64,000 nucleotides of DNA. It comes from Magicicada septendecula. Taxonomy: Eukaryota; Arthropoda; Insecta; Hemiptera; Cicadidae. The notes below the pieces were generated by a model. The model was not told the origin of the DNA and did not search any database. It was given only the letters and a program-made list of their open reading frames with translations. Position numbers and translations under genes: made by a program. Location of the stretch: assembly GCA_034769895.1 (NCBI GenBank), contig CM068372.1, positions 438,220,958-438,284,957 on the forward strand, written 5' to 3'. This document shows positions 1-11,263 of this stretch, piece by piece. Position 1 is the first letter of the stretch. The number at the start of each line of letters is the position of its first letter.

Positions 1-1016
1 TGGTAAAAACAGCACCTTAAAATGAATCACTGTTCAAGGAAGGAAAGGGGATGCGCAGTTAGGGACGCCTAAGGGGAACAAGAGGGTACAACCAGGAAAC
101 GCCAAACTGTCATACAGGCGGAGGTGGGGTCACATATACGTGTCGTGGGAAAGTCTACACACTAACATCATGCGGCTTGTTGTTGCTTAAATATCACTAC
201 TGGGTCTGTTATCAATTCGTTACGACCTTCATCCCCATCCCCGTTCCCTGTGAGAATATAATTTCACTCCCTGCCAATCAGATCCACACCCAGTTAAAAC
301 TTTGGACAAAACAATATTATTTTACAATTCCAAGTTTTAATTGTGTTACGACGAAAACTTATTTCTTAATTCATTTCGCTCGGGGCTGTCAAGGAAAACA
401 AACCTGCGGACCGAACGAAGAAGGTACCGTCTTGTCGAGAGAAGCTTTTAAATGTTTTATCAAAATTTAATTACGAAACAAGAGCAAGTTGTATAAATAG
501 AAGCGCTCGATCAGAATTGTTTTGTTTCGGAGCGCGACATTTTAATACTACAAACAATTATTTCAGTTAATACAAATCAATTATGATAGTACTTACTGTC
601 TGCACGTGGGTAGCTGTTGTTTCTTTACAAAACCATCAAGCCCCCCCCCACACACATACACATACTCGCATACCTAGTTACATCGTCGTTGTCGTTATCG
701 TCGCCTCTCGACGTTATTATTTTCTTTGCTGACTGCTAAGAGAATGCGCTTCCAGTCATTCTAAGTGATTTATTTCTCCAGAGGAACCTTGACTGAAGGT
801 AATATAATAAGCCGTTACTTTCACTTTGGCCACCTTGTGTGTTGAACACTAACACACTCACATCTCTCAGGACGACTTCGACTATCGAAGTGAGTACGTG
901 GCAGTGGTGTCACTTGGAACTGCTCCTGGGAGGGGGCTAGCTAGAAGATTAGCTTGAAGGTTAGATTCCATTTTCCTCAGGACGAATGAGACGTTCAAGA
1001 TTCTTCCCATATATAT
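1..1016. other. No gene seen; AT-rich anonymous DNA
   Basis: The longest open frame (177-470, 97 codons) has no recognisable motif, no repeat-family similarity to the rest of the window and ordinary AT-rich composition. I see no RNA gene or transposon end here. Confidence 0.6.
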
Positions 1017-1020
1017 ATAT

Positions 1021-1196
1021 TACTATAATACCTATAACTAATTTACCTCAAGATATATTTTTTCCTTCAGGAACATGTTTCGGGAGATCCTGTTCTCCCA
1101 TCTTCAGCCTTCGCCATGGGAGAACAGGATCTCCCGAAACATGTTCCTGAAGGAAAAAATATATCTTGAGGTAAATTAGTTATAGGTATTATAGTA
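1021..1196. repeat. Perfect 80-bp inverted repeat with 16-nt loop
   Basis: Bases 1021-1100 are the exact reverse complement of 1117-1196, with a 16-nt spacer at 1101-1116. I compared all 80 positions and found no mismatch. Such identity between arms implies recent formation or gene conversion. The left arm plus spacer encodes a hammerhead-like motif on the minus strand. The right arm lacks the CTGANGA box because that box lies in the spacer. A diverged relative of one arm is at 42181-42255. Confidence 0.95.
1068..1112 (-). ncRNA. Hammerhead ribozyme-like motif (family 3)
   Basis: Read on the minus strand, this has the core box CTGAAGA (1107-1101), a 5-bp stem II GGGAG/CTCCC with an 8-nt loop, then GAAA (1081-1078). 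The short stem III ACATGT follows, then U at the cleavage position. Stem I pairs AGG before the core with CCT after it. Hammerhead consensus (CUGANGA, GAAA, NUH) is established knowledge; self-cleavage of this copy is inferred. It sits in the inverted repeat at 1021-1196. Confidence 0.6.
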
Positions 1197-1199
1197 TTA

Positions 1200-2605
1200 T
1201 ATACATCAAGAAACGGACTGTAGCAGAAAGTGATTGAAATATATATATATATATATATTTTTTTTTTAAATACCTTTATAACCATTATTAAAGCTTACAA
1301 TTGTCATTACATTCCCAGCACTATGGGAATTACATGGTCACCACATACTGTGAGCAGGAACTCTAAGGATAACGGAGATGTTCCAAGCCATCCCCGACTC
1401 TCCGTCGATCTGAAGATATATTGATCTGACCGCTGACCAGGCGCCTGACGATGTTGTGGTCAGTACCCTTGGGTTTGAGACGTGCAGTTCTAACCCTCCG
1501 TCGGTTCTGGAATATCTGCTCAGCAGAGAGCAGCATCCAACTCTATCGCACGACACACTGTGAGTTGTGACAAGTTAAGTTTTATTAATGTCCTTGCTAT
1601 ATATTTAGTTCAACAAAAACAATCTTGCGTAAATCCGATTAGCTCTTAGCACCAACAATGTCATCACATATTTATTGTGCAGTCACTGAAACCTTATTCA
1701 GACTATACTAAATTTTAACATATATCCTACTAGAAAAATAAACTCTTAACATTTCAAAATTAACCCCAACTGAAATAATCCTTTTTAACCTTATTAATAA
1801 TAAGATACTTAGCGTAATATGTGGCAGCTATTGCAATGCTCAACATTAAAGTCAACAGTTTCACATTCAACTTAATCTAATATAATCTTTGCAAATTAAA
1901 TGAAATCATTATCATAATTTTTAACAATTTTAAGTAATAAACAAATCATGAGTACTTTTACATTACAACTAAATCTAGCTATACTAGCTATACTACTCAA
2001 GCAGCTGGCCGATTTATCCACAGTGAACTTCACGTGCTGCAATAAATGAATATGTTTTTGGTATACTTATGTCTCGGTAGACCCACGAACCTCTTCTGAG
2101 CTTGTTACAGACCACGTGATCGGAACTAGTGCCCTATATTGATACAGGTGGATACTGCTGCTGTCCATCTTACTGTGAACCTTCCAATTTAGATCCGTAG
2201 CCTACTGTTCTGTGGCAAATAATCTTTCATAGAGCGTGCTTATTCATCTTGGACGTACGGTTTGGGTTGAAGAGACGCTAAGAGCTCTGTTAGCAATTAA
2301 CATCCAACTGTGGAAACTTGCGAGGACCAGCGCCCAGGAAAAGGTGGGTATGCAGATACTGGCCTTACTTATCAGTCTTTACTTCAAATGAGGTACTTCA
2401 CAATTTCATTGTTTTTACACGAGCTCTTAAGTACTTCAGTATCACTCACTCACTCTCTCTCCGCCTACACGATGTCTCTAAGTCTCGTCTCCATTCACCA
2501 CTGTTCACAGGCAAAGTAAGTTACTCACAAGATTAACTACTTTATCTGTAATAAATACAAGCTATTTCTTATTTATTTTTCTCAGTCGAGTGTTCTAAAG
2601 ATCAC
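1200..2605. other. No gene seen
   Basis: A short (AT)n tract lies near 1240-1257. The overlapping 70-codon frames at 2310-2536 and those at 1230-1556 show no motif. I can support nothing else here. Confidence 0.55.
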
Positions 2606-2609
2606 TCTG

Positions 2610-2700
2610 TTTGTGTGTGTACGTACGTGCGTGCGGGTGCGTGGTGTATGTCTGTGTATGTGTGTGTGTGTGTTTGTGGGAGAGAGAGAGAGAGAGAGAG
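2610..2700. repeat. GT-rich then GA microsatellite
   Basis: A TGTG/CGTG-rich stretch is followed by (GA)n. The ORFs across it (Arg/Val/Cys-rich on one strand, His/Thr/Ser-rich on the other) are translations of the repeat and not genes. Confidence 0.9.
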
Positions 2701-3044
2701 ATATTGAAGGGACTGTCTCTGTATTAAAGCTTACAGTAAAAATAGATATTACAGTGCATTGTAAAAAAAAATTACAAATCATTCGTTTAGACAAAAGCTT
2801 ATTGAAATTCAAGAGACGAATTTAATCAAAAGACTTGATGCATTTACATTTTTTTCATTTTCTGCTTACTCTGTTCTTCTGGTCTCGTTTCAGAGTTATT
2901 CAACAGATAATGCAGTCTGATGTTCAAGCTTACTTTCTAATAACTCCAGTTGGAAACGTCAATAATTTTGTGTCACGTCGATGCTGATAAAGTTAACAAA
3001 TAAAGTCTGAAACATTCGTGCGGCGCACTCGCTACTCATATTAC

Positions 3045-3164
<120 letters not shown>

Positions 3165-4700
3165 AAACCTGACGATGATTTTGAACAGTCGCTTAGAGAC
3201 GCACAGTGGACGAGGCTGAGAAAATTTTCATTCATTTCGCACATGTGGGCAACAGTCTTGAATAGAATTTCATAATGTGAACATCAGCTGCAACAAGGCT
3301 GGCGAGAACATTGGAAGCATGCTAGTGTCGCTGTGAAACGTCAGTATGTGACAGACAAAGACAGTGTGTAAGGGAGACAGCAAACTATTATCGCTTCGAC
3401 TCATCTCTCTCCTTTCTGGACACATTATGCTGTACTTTTGAGTTTTGTGGGGGGCAGGGTATTCACTGGCTGGTTCGGCGTAACTCACCGCTCAAGAAAG
3501 CCTGTCAGGTTTCTACACACAAGTATACAATTTGTATCACATGTGGGCACTAACTGTGAGTAAGTAAAGGATATCAGACGTCTCAGTTCCACTCGGTAAT
3601 TCTCAGCAGGCGCGTCCAGTTCAGCGCGGTGTTCTCGACCAATGGGTCAGTCGGTGTTTAAGTTCTGCTGGTGACTAAGTACAACGGGGTATAGCGCTAT
3701 CTTCCTTGGACAGGGGCATCGAGGAAGATCACAGCGTCAGTGAAAGGAGAGAAGACGATGTAAGGCACAGTACAAGCTTATCAGCAATTGACAAAGACTA
3801 AAGTAAACTAACAACAGCGTTTTTATTTGCAATTTTCTCTAATATTCTGGGTTATAATGCTGGCGGATTGAGACTTGCAAGAAGACACACAGGGCAGCTG
3901 GTCGAGGATGTTTATCGTATGTTACTTTATGTGAACATATGCAACATTAGGTTTCTGTATATAATTTACCCTTTACCAGTTTCACCCACTGAATATACTT
4001 TTCCTATAACTACTTTGTCACGCTGTGTAATATTATTTTAATTAAAAAGTTGTACAACCAGAAACAGTAAACCTGTCCAACTCGCTTTACGATATTTGTA
4101 GTGTTGTACTTCTTCCGTAACTTTAAAAATTTCTATATTTAATGCTTTTTTGGTTGCCATTCGAATCTTATATGCCTATTGTTATTCACGGTTTCTGATG
4201 CGTATTTCATTACATATTGTATTTTTATAGATCTATTGTTACATTACTATTTCAAAAAGAATTTAATAAATTAACTAACCATATCCATAAGACCGTTCCA
4301 CTGAAAACGAGGTAAGGAGATTAACATTCGGAAGCCATCGATGTAATAATATGTTCTTAATTAGCACTCCCCGAATATGTCTCTGTGCACCAATCAGATT
4401 GCACCGTTAGTAAGATGAGACCGTTGTTTTGTGTTCCCGTTGGTTTATCTTCAACAAATTATTCGGACAACCACCAATTTGCGCACTCCCTAGCGCGATT
4501 TTGAAATAGCTTTTTTTAGGTCTTATATCCCCATTGCATGTAAATGTTTTATTAATATCTATGGTAAAACGTGCACATTGATGTAATTAAGTACACGTAT
4601 TCACCACGTTGAAGTTCTGAAAATCTCATACAAAATATTTAACGCTATTACCGTCACCAGAACCTGGGAGAAATATTTGTCTGACGTTTCTGATATCGTT
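3165..4700. other. No gene seen
   Basis: I see no open frame with a motif, no transposon end and no RNA gene. Composition is ordinary AT-rich DNA. Confidence 0.55.
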
Positions 4701-4704
4701 TATT

Positions 4705-5290
4705 ATATCATCATCATCATCATCGCCATCACCTCCACTCCAAGGGCTAGGGCTTAGACCTGTTCCGGAACCCATCTCCTCCTCGCTCATCCCAGTAGGG
4801 TGATAACCCAAGGCAGCCACAGGTAGACGGATATCAGGCATGCGATTCAAGTGTTCACACCATCTCCTTCTGTGGTCTTCAATCTTCTGGTGGAATCTTT
4901 AATACAATGTTTAAATCGCGTCTAAAATCCTCGTCCCTTCTCCGATCCAAGAGAGAGTAACCTTGCGTCCCTCTTAGAAATTTTATTTCGGCTGCCTGAA
5001 TCCTCTACACGCCCCTTTTACCAAGAGTCCATGTCTCGCTAGCATACAGGAATGTGGAGGTAGCCACAGTTAAAAAAAAAATTCATTCGAATATGCTTCC
5101 GTGTTTTATTTTTCAGGTACCTATGAATCGTTCCACAGATGCGTCTAAATGTTGTTAGCATAATAAGGGGGTGTGACGCGAACATATGGTTTGAAGAGAA
5201 ATGCACTAGCCTCTCCACTACAACTCCATTCTCACCTACACGTTGGTGGGCCCTGTTACGTTTAGCAATCCACTCCAAGGTTGTGGTAGC
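4705..5290 (-). pseudogene. Non-LTR retrotransposon 3' end (RT C-terminal region), degenerate
   Basis: The minus strand translates to the tail region found many times in this window. One stretch reads FRRICGTIHRYLKNKTRK, matching the recurrent ICGTIxRxLxNKTRKET block. It is followed by degraded text and then RMPDIRLPVAALGYHPTG, the usual RMPDxRLP...YKPxG block. The element ends in a GAT-type simple repeat (ATC on the plus strand at about 4707-4723). This is the region after the reverse transcriptase domain in insect LINEs. Several stops and frameshifts make it non-functional. Its upstream end abuts a LINE 5' leader in opposite orientation. Confidence 0.75.
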
Positions 5291-5690
5291 CAATCCATTC
5301 GGCAGAGTGGATCAGTAAGCAAACGATACATGGGGGTTCTGTCAGGGCAGCCTGGGGGTATCCTGGGTCCTGGCCTGGCAGGATGGTGCACATCGGCAGC
5401 AGGGTGTGCATTTAGTGTGGAGGAGGAGGAGCCTACAGTAGGTCAACGGCTGCACACATGGACTAAGTTATACTGCGATCGGGCAGAGAGAGCTCGTCAG
5501 TTGAGGTGAAAATCAACTGTATAGGGGAAGAACAGCATAAAATCAAAGTTTTTGGTCCTCCAGGTTTGGGGGGTTTTACAGCAGGCCAGTAACCTGCTTA
5601 AGTAAAAATATATGTACTTTCAAAACTCATACGAGCCTCGGAAATCTGATGGGAAATACGTTTATTTTATTTATATTGTAATATAAGAAG
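5290..5690 (+). mobile_element. LINE 5' leader fragment, inverted relative to the adjacent 3' piece
   Basis: The stretch from about 5560 (GGGGTTTTACAG, then CCAGTAACCTG, TTAAGTAAAA, and GAGCCTCGGAAAT) recurs almost word for word at 14250-14330. There it precedes the ATGGAATGT of a LINE endonuclease start. It is therefore a LINE 5' untranslated leader. It lies 5' to 5' against the minus-strand LINE tail at 4705-5290, the arrangement produced by twin priming. Two independent insertions would also explain it. Confidence 0.6.
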
Positions 5691-6200
5691 CCACTCCTAT
5701 TTTTTCACGACTTTGTTAAATTATAGATAGCCCTATCTATTAATGTAACCCACTTACCTTCTCGATTGCCACAAAATAAATAGCAAATAACGAATTTTCC
5801 TAACATATGTACAGTATCATTCGCATAAATCTAAAATCTTCGCGAACCCGTCCAAAACGAAATCCTCACTGCGTCCCTGTAATAAAAATGTACATGTTTT
5901 ATTTAAATTAAAATTCTGAGGTTATTTTTTTGAAATTTTTGTTCAGAATGAACGTTAGTTACTCAAACTTGTATTCAGTGGATAAATAAACGTGATCCAT
6001 GCCCCCTTCTTCTTTCTGATAAATTGTTCAGTCTCGGGTCTCAACTTGTTCACTTTCTACTTTAACAAACGTCTGGATACCTCCACTAAGGATGTACCAC
6101 AGCTGCAATGGGTATGGCTATACCGGTAGTTACGACTCGCTCTGCTCAGCAGTTTAAAAACATCTATACTTTGAAGAATTTACTAACAGTAATTTTATGT
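5691..6200. other. No gene seen
   Basis: AT-rich DNA with no supported feature. Confidence 0.5.
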
Positions 6201-6206
6201 TATATA

Positions 6207-6640
6207 TGTTACGTAATATGGAACATTCTCGAACAGTCGATGGTGTCGTTCTACAAGCTTCTCAATTAGCCCAGCCGGTGCGTGTTTCTGCCAAGGCCGC
6301 GCTGAAGTATCCTCTATAATTTTCGATTGTTAACGACGCATAATACGGAACCCTGCAGACTATAAATAACCATCACCTGCTGCTTGGAAGTCAGTTTACT
6401 TCGGGCGATTAGGCCTACTCAGTGTGTCTCAAGTGGTATTTAGTGAAAAGTGATAATTAGTGCGGAATTCTTTATAGTTGACATTATTATCGCGTGTGGA
6501 CAAATTTAACTGACATTATTGTACGAGTTGATTACAAATTATTAATTGTGATAATTAAAGCTGGTTATTAGTGACTTAATTGGTGTCTTGTATTTTGTTT
6601 TCCACTGCACCATACGGCGATCAGTGAGACCGTCGTGACA
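6207..6640 (+). mobile_element. Solo LTR (diverged) of an LTR retrotransposon
   Basis: The segment begins TGTTACG and ends GTGACA (TG...CA). It aligns along its length with the cleaner LTR at 63446-63935. Shared blocks are the GTCGTTCTAC region, the TATA/initiator region, GTGGACAAATTTAACT, GGTGTCTTGTATTTTG and GATCAGTGAGACCGTCG. Flanks read tata and atat, so a target duplication is possible but not clear. No internal coding region is attached, so this is a solo LTR. Confidence 0.75.
6361..6396 (+). promoter_or_regulatory. LTR core promoter: TATA box and initiator
   Basis: TATAAATA at 6361-6368 is followed 30 bp later by the arthropod initiator TCAGTT at 6391-6396. The LTR copy at 63446-63935 keeps the same layout (TATATAA then TCAGTCAGTT), which supports selection for this spacing when the element was active. 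Confidence 0.6.
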
Positions 6641-6941
6641 ATATTGTTTTGAAGTCCACACAGATCGCGTTGTTGTTCAATGGAAATGGAATAACTGACT
6701 CCAATGAAGTCACTAATTACAAACATTAATTAAACACAAACAGCAGTTGTAAACCAAAAAAGCACTTTATACGATATTTCAAGTTACATTTTTCCTACAG
6801 TAAATGTCATCTATTTCACTAATTCACCAATTTCACTAATTAACACAATAACAACTTTTAAATAAGTCGCAGCAATCACTACAAACCGCACTTCTATAAT
6901 CACCGGTACCTGAATCTGGGCAGTTTTTTAATCCAGTAATT

Positions 6942-7788
6942 TTTACTCTTTCCGTTCTTAGTTCAATCCTGATGTAAACAAACCCACGTGGCAAATCTGA
7001 AACGCTATTGGTCAGAGACGTTGACACTCTTCACACAGTAATGTATTACGCGCATGTCCAGAATGTCTGTATAGTCATGTGAGAGTTATCTTGTTACTTA
7101 AATCGGGGCACGTCGTTTAAAGCCTTCCTACTTATCTCTGTATTCTGAATCGTATTGAATTAATATGGAGCCACTTGAAAGGATATGTTGCCCGTCACAA
7201 CACAACATTAGCTGCTTGATATAAAACAATGTATTGAGAAGGCTGTAAATGAAACAACGGCGGACAAGTGGAGTCATTGTATGCAGCATATAATCAAGGA
7301 AGCTATGTTGCGTGTAGAAACTGGGCCATATTACCGACGGCATTGTGACAATGAACAATCTTATCAATAACAACGCTGACACAAGTGATGGTACAAATTC
7401 AGACACAGATATGGAAGGCATTGAATTACTCTCTGCCAGCAACTGATAATACAAAGTACACTGGTAATTATCACAGCTTCTATTTTCTTTTTAAATAAAC
7501 TTTACTTTTTTGTCTTGTTGCTGTTTTTAAACGATTAATTAAAAAAGCCATTAACTGGTGTTATAAAATGTTTCGCTGTCGGTCTGACACAGTCACACAA
7601 ATTTTACTTTGGTCAGAACAAATTATTACAATTTACGAGTGTTTATACAGTATCAATATTATATGTACCATCCCTGTACTCCTTCTGTCAGAGTGACACG
7701 CCTCTAATTCAAGTAGCAAATAGCGTTTCAGATGTACCACGCCTATTTGTTTACAACAGGATTAAGCTAAGAACGGAAACAGTATAAC
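6942..7788. mobile_element. MITE-like element with about 90-bp imperfect terminal inverted repeats
   Basis: The left end (6945-7034) and the reverse complement of the right end (7685-7788) share CCGTTCTTAG, TAATCCTG or CAATCCTG, TGTAAACAAA, then CATCTGAAACGCTATT or a close variant, and GACACTC or GTCACTC. The spacer of about 650 bp holds no transposase-like frame; the ORF at 7128-7454 is unrecognised. Superfamily is not assignable because the exact outer edge and target duplication are unclear. Confidence 0.65.
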
Positions 7789-8559
7789 TTCCGCCGCCTT
7801 GCATTATAATGAGATAGCAAGCCTGATTGTCGGGAAGGGTAGTCGAAGTAACGCTTGGAAGGGGCAGGAGATCTCGAAGAGTCAAGAACATTACCCAACT
7901 CTGCCGAGCGGAATAATCTCCGAACGTCTGGAAGAGTCTTGCTCGCCGCGGCGTGCCCACAATCACGTACACACTCACCGATGTGGTACTATTTATTTGC
8001 TCAGCGGAGTAATATATATCAAATCGTCCAGTGTACCACTGAAAATTATTCCATGTTTGCCGACGTGTGACACAGTATACGCGATTAATCTGTATGTCTC
8101 ACACACTGCGTAGATATAAATATCATCATATAAATATTGATTTGTAATTTAAAAAGTGGAATCTCGCTCATCGCATTGTAGTGGCATCATCGCATTCATA
8201 ATTAATGTTTTCATTATAAAAGGGAGAGACGATGGAGCAGCCGTCGGGGGGCGAGGAAATACAGGCTCACTGTACAAACACAAAATCACCCCCACACTGA
8301 GGGGTGGATTGTGTAATTTAGTGCGTGCCTCGTTTGTTAAATTATAAGTAGCAAACAATAATATTACTAATCGTAATTACGACATTGTTTGTATACGGAT
8401 AGCTTATAAATCATAACACGATATAATTTAAATGATCATCAATATCATCATCGTCACCTCATAGTCAACTTATCATCATTACCGCCACCACCACAGTCAT
8501 TGTCGTCGTCGTTACCATCATAATCGTCATCATCACCATCATCATCATCAAAGTTATAA
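7789..8559. other. No gene seen; loose ATC-rich tract
   Basis: The frames at 7751-8113 are shadows of each other with no motif. An imperfect ATC/GTC-rich tract lies at about 8427-8552. Confidence 0.5.
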
Positions 8560-9052
8560 CGGTCCCTGTACTCTCTTATGGGTGTGAATTTTCGAGGACA
8601 AACCAGAAACAAGAAACTAAAGTACATGCCCCGGAAATGGCGTTCTTAAGATGAGTTAAAAGATGGTGTAAACTTGATCGTATAAAGATTGAAATCGTAA
8701 GAGAATAATTACAAGTTTTCAAAACGAATTGAAGAGATTTTTAAGAATAACGTTAAGATCTGTACTTCAAAATCGAGTAAGAACAATGATAGAAAAAGGC
8801 AGTTAAATCTGTCATTTTTAATGACGTAATTTAGTAATTAAAAGGAGGCAGCGTGGCCCCACCTGGACTGATCAAAGCGGCGTTGATTATGTAGGATGTA
8901 GGACGGCCGAGGAAAACACGCGTAGACATATCCTACTTCTAGGAAGTGAACAAGACGGGAAGAAGAAGAAGAAGAAGAAGAAGAAGAAGAAGAAGAAGAA
9001 GAAGAAGGAGGAGGAGGAGGAGGAGGAGGAGGAGGAGGAGGAGGAGGAGGAG

Positions 9053-9096
<44 letters not shown>

Positions 9097-9235
9097 GAAG
9101 GAGGAATAGGGAGAAAATCAAACTCTTATCATATTCCGCCTTATACATTTATAGGCGTGTAACATACGTATTTGTAGACTATATAGACATACATTCATAA
9201 ATTTTATAATTTATACACATGAGTGTTAAAATTAA
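8560..9235 (+). pseudogene. LINE 3' region, degenerate, with internal GAA/GAG/GAC tract
   Basis: Around 8565-8700 the frame reads VPVLSYGCEFSRTNQK, then EMAFLR and DRIKIEIVRE. This matches the recurrent VPxLxYGSExW...EMRFLR...DRIRNEDIR tail block, with stops. From about 8735 to 9230 it is a direct copy of 10740-11235. Both copies share AGATCTGTACTTC, GGCAGTTAAATCTGTCATTTT, TAGGATGTAGGACGG, the trinucleotide tract and CGCCTTATACATTTATAGGCG-type text after it. The microsatellite is therefore inside this family's 3' end and not at its very terminus. Confidence 0.75.
8957..9094. repeat. (GAA)n(GGA)n(CGA)n trinucleotide array
   Basis: Three successive trinucleotide phases (AAG, AGG, ACG) run for about 138 bp inside a LINE 3' end. 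The Arg/Thr and Val/Leu ORFs over it are repeat translations. The stepwise change AAG to AGG to ACG suggests point mutations that then spread by slippage. Confidence 0.95.
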
Positions 9236-10730
9236 TAAGTGTCAAAATATAAATTCGAGGTCAAAACGTCCTACGGCATTGTCCGTTGCCTGATCTCCAT
9301 TGTTGCCTGTCGTTGTAGTTGTCGTTTACTCCTCTATATCTCATTGATCTTCCCATGCCCTCTATCCATGTTTTCTTGGGTCTTCCTTTGTTTCTGTACT
9401 CTCTATATAACCATCCCATTCTCATCTTTGGTATTCGGTCCTGTCCCATTCTTTGTACGTGTCCGTACTAGATTAGTTGTTTTCTTCAATGCAGTCAATG
9501 ATTGTCTTTTGTACGCCCATTTCTTCTTTGATCGTTTCTTTTTTTATTCGCTCTAGCCTTGAAGTTCTAGCAGCTCTTCTCAAAGCATCCACTTCTGTAG
9601 CTTCTAACTTTCTTTTTACCTTTTCTTTTATTCTACATGTTTCGGATCCGTACATCAACGTGCTTTCAATCACACTATCGTATATTCTTTTCTCCCTTTC
9701 TCTTCCAATTTCTGTGCTCCATAGAGTCCTATTCAACGATATAATTATTTGTTTTTGCTTTGATTATTCTTGATTTTATTTCAACAGCATCTGTTCCTTC
9801 TTAATTAAAATTTATTCCATCAGCATCATCTGTTCCTTCTTAATTAAAGTTTATTCCTAAGTATTTGAAGCTGTTGCATTGTTTTAACGTTCGTGGTTTT
9901 CTAAAATTAATTGTACTGTTTCTTCTCCGACACACAGATACTGCGTTTTTTCTGTGTTCATCAGTAATCCCCATTTTTCATACCCTTCCTTTAGTTTGCG
10001 TGTCATATATTCCAGATCTTCTTTTTCATTTGCACATATTACTTGAGCGTCTGCAATCTGCAGGGTGTACAAACATGTGTCATCGTCAAATTCAATACCC
10101 ATCCCTTTGTAGTTTTTCTTCCAATGTGTTAGAGCTTTTGCAACTTAAATTTCGAAAAGCATGGGGGAGATGCAACAGCCCTGTCGTAATCCCTTATTTA
10201 CTCTGAACGGTTCTGATACTCTGTTTCCCACTTTTATTGTGGACGTGAAATCGTTATATAAGTTTGGGCAGCCCTAATAAGTGTTTGGTTGATGTTGGTA
10301 TCTTGAAGCACCTACCATAGTTTTACGATAGGTATATATTATCGTAAGCTTTCTGCAAGCCTATAAATATTTAGTGAGTTGCTCTACTTCTTTCTAATTT
10401 CTTTTCAATAACTTGTTTTAGGCAAAATACGTTGTCTGTACAGGACTTACCCGCTCTAAAGCCACACTGCTCTTCATCTTCATAGTCTTTATATTCGTTT
10501 TCTATTTTATTTCTGTTAATTCTTCCGTATACTCTACTAATTGTATTCGTTATCGATAGTCCACGATAGTTGTTGCCATCTAGTTTGTTGCTTTTCTTGT
10601 ATATTGGTATAACATAACCTGTTTTCCATTCCTGTGGTATATTTTCACCGCTGATGTATTTTATAAAGATGTACGCTATTGACTCGTATAAGGCTTCTGG
10701 GGGTATCACAGGACGAAAGAGCAAAAGATG
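9235..10730 (-). pseudogene. LINE reverse transcriptase (family B), 5'-truncated and inactivated
   Basis: Read on the minus strand from 10724, the order is: IPQEWKTGYVIPIYKK, NNYRGLSI, and QCGFRAGKSCTDNVFCLKQ (RT fingers). An AYD-type remnant of motif A lies near 10330-10370. GLRQGCCISPMLF follows near 10150-10200. The catalytic box is altered to IADAQVI (about 10040), where an FADDQ-type box is expected. The tail reads LMYGSETC, then VDALRRAARTSRLERI, then the conserved 3' terminus near 9240-9290 (rc: GTAGGACGTTTTGACC). Several stops lie between these. An inverted sister tail is at 11264-11625. Confidence 0.85.
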
Positions 10731-10734
10731 TAGT

Positions 10735-11238
10735 CATCGGAGAAGAGATTTTACGCTAAGATCTGTACTTCAGAATCGAGATAGAAGAAGGCAGTTAAAT
10801 CTGTCATTTTGAATGAAGTAATGTTAGCAATTAAAAGGAGGCAGTGTGGCCACCTGGAACGAATGGTGCAAGATGGACTGATCAAAGCGGCTCTGAATTA
10901 TGTACTGTAGGATGTAGGACGGGCGAGGAAAATACGGGTAGGCATATCCTACATCTTGGACGTGAACAAGGCGGGAAGAAGGAGAAGAAGAAGAAGAAGA
11001 AGAAGAAGAAGAAGAAGAAGAAGAAGAAGAAGAAGAAGAAGAAGAAGAAGAAGAAGAAGAAGAAGGTAGTGGTGGATGAGGAGGAGGAGGAGGAGGAGGA
11101 GGAGGAGGAGGAGGAGGAGGGAGAAGATTAAACCTTTTATTATATTTCGCCTTATACATTTATAGGCGTATAATATACTTATTTGTAGACGTATATAGAC
11201 ATACGTTCATACATTCTATAATTTATACATACGTAAAA
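10735..11238 (+). pseudogene. LINE 3' region, second copy of the 8735-9230 repeat
   Basis: The frame around 10835-10905 reads KRRQCGHLERMVQDGLIKAA, the usual WxGHLxRM...GLIxxAL tail motif of insect LINEs. It is followed by the same text, microsatellite and AGGCGTATAATATAC trailer as at 8735-9230. The left neighbour is LINE family B on the minus strand and the right neighbour is LINE family B on the plus strand. Confidence 0.75.
10976..11121. repeat. (AAG)n(GAG)n trinucleotide array
   Basis: About 90 bp of GAA is followed by about 45 bp of GGA, in the same position as the array at 8957-9094. The Lys/Glu and Ser/Pro ORFs are repeat translations. Confidence 0.95.
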
Positions 11239-11263
11239 TTACGTGGTAAATAAATTGACGTAA

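Noticed and set aside
8939-9200. Arg-, Thr- and Leu-only ORFs of 69-84 codons
   Set aside because: They are translations of the GAA/GGA/CGA array in a LINE 3' end.
10824-11159. Lys/Glu-rich and Ser/Pro-rich ORFs of 95-111 codons
   Set aside because: They are translations of the AAG/GAG array and its flanks.
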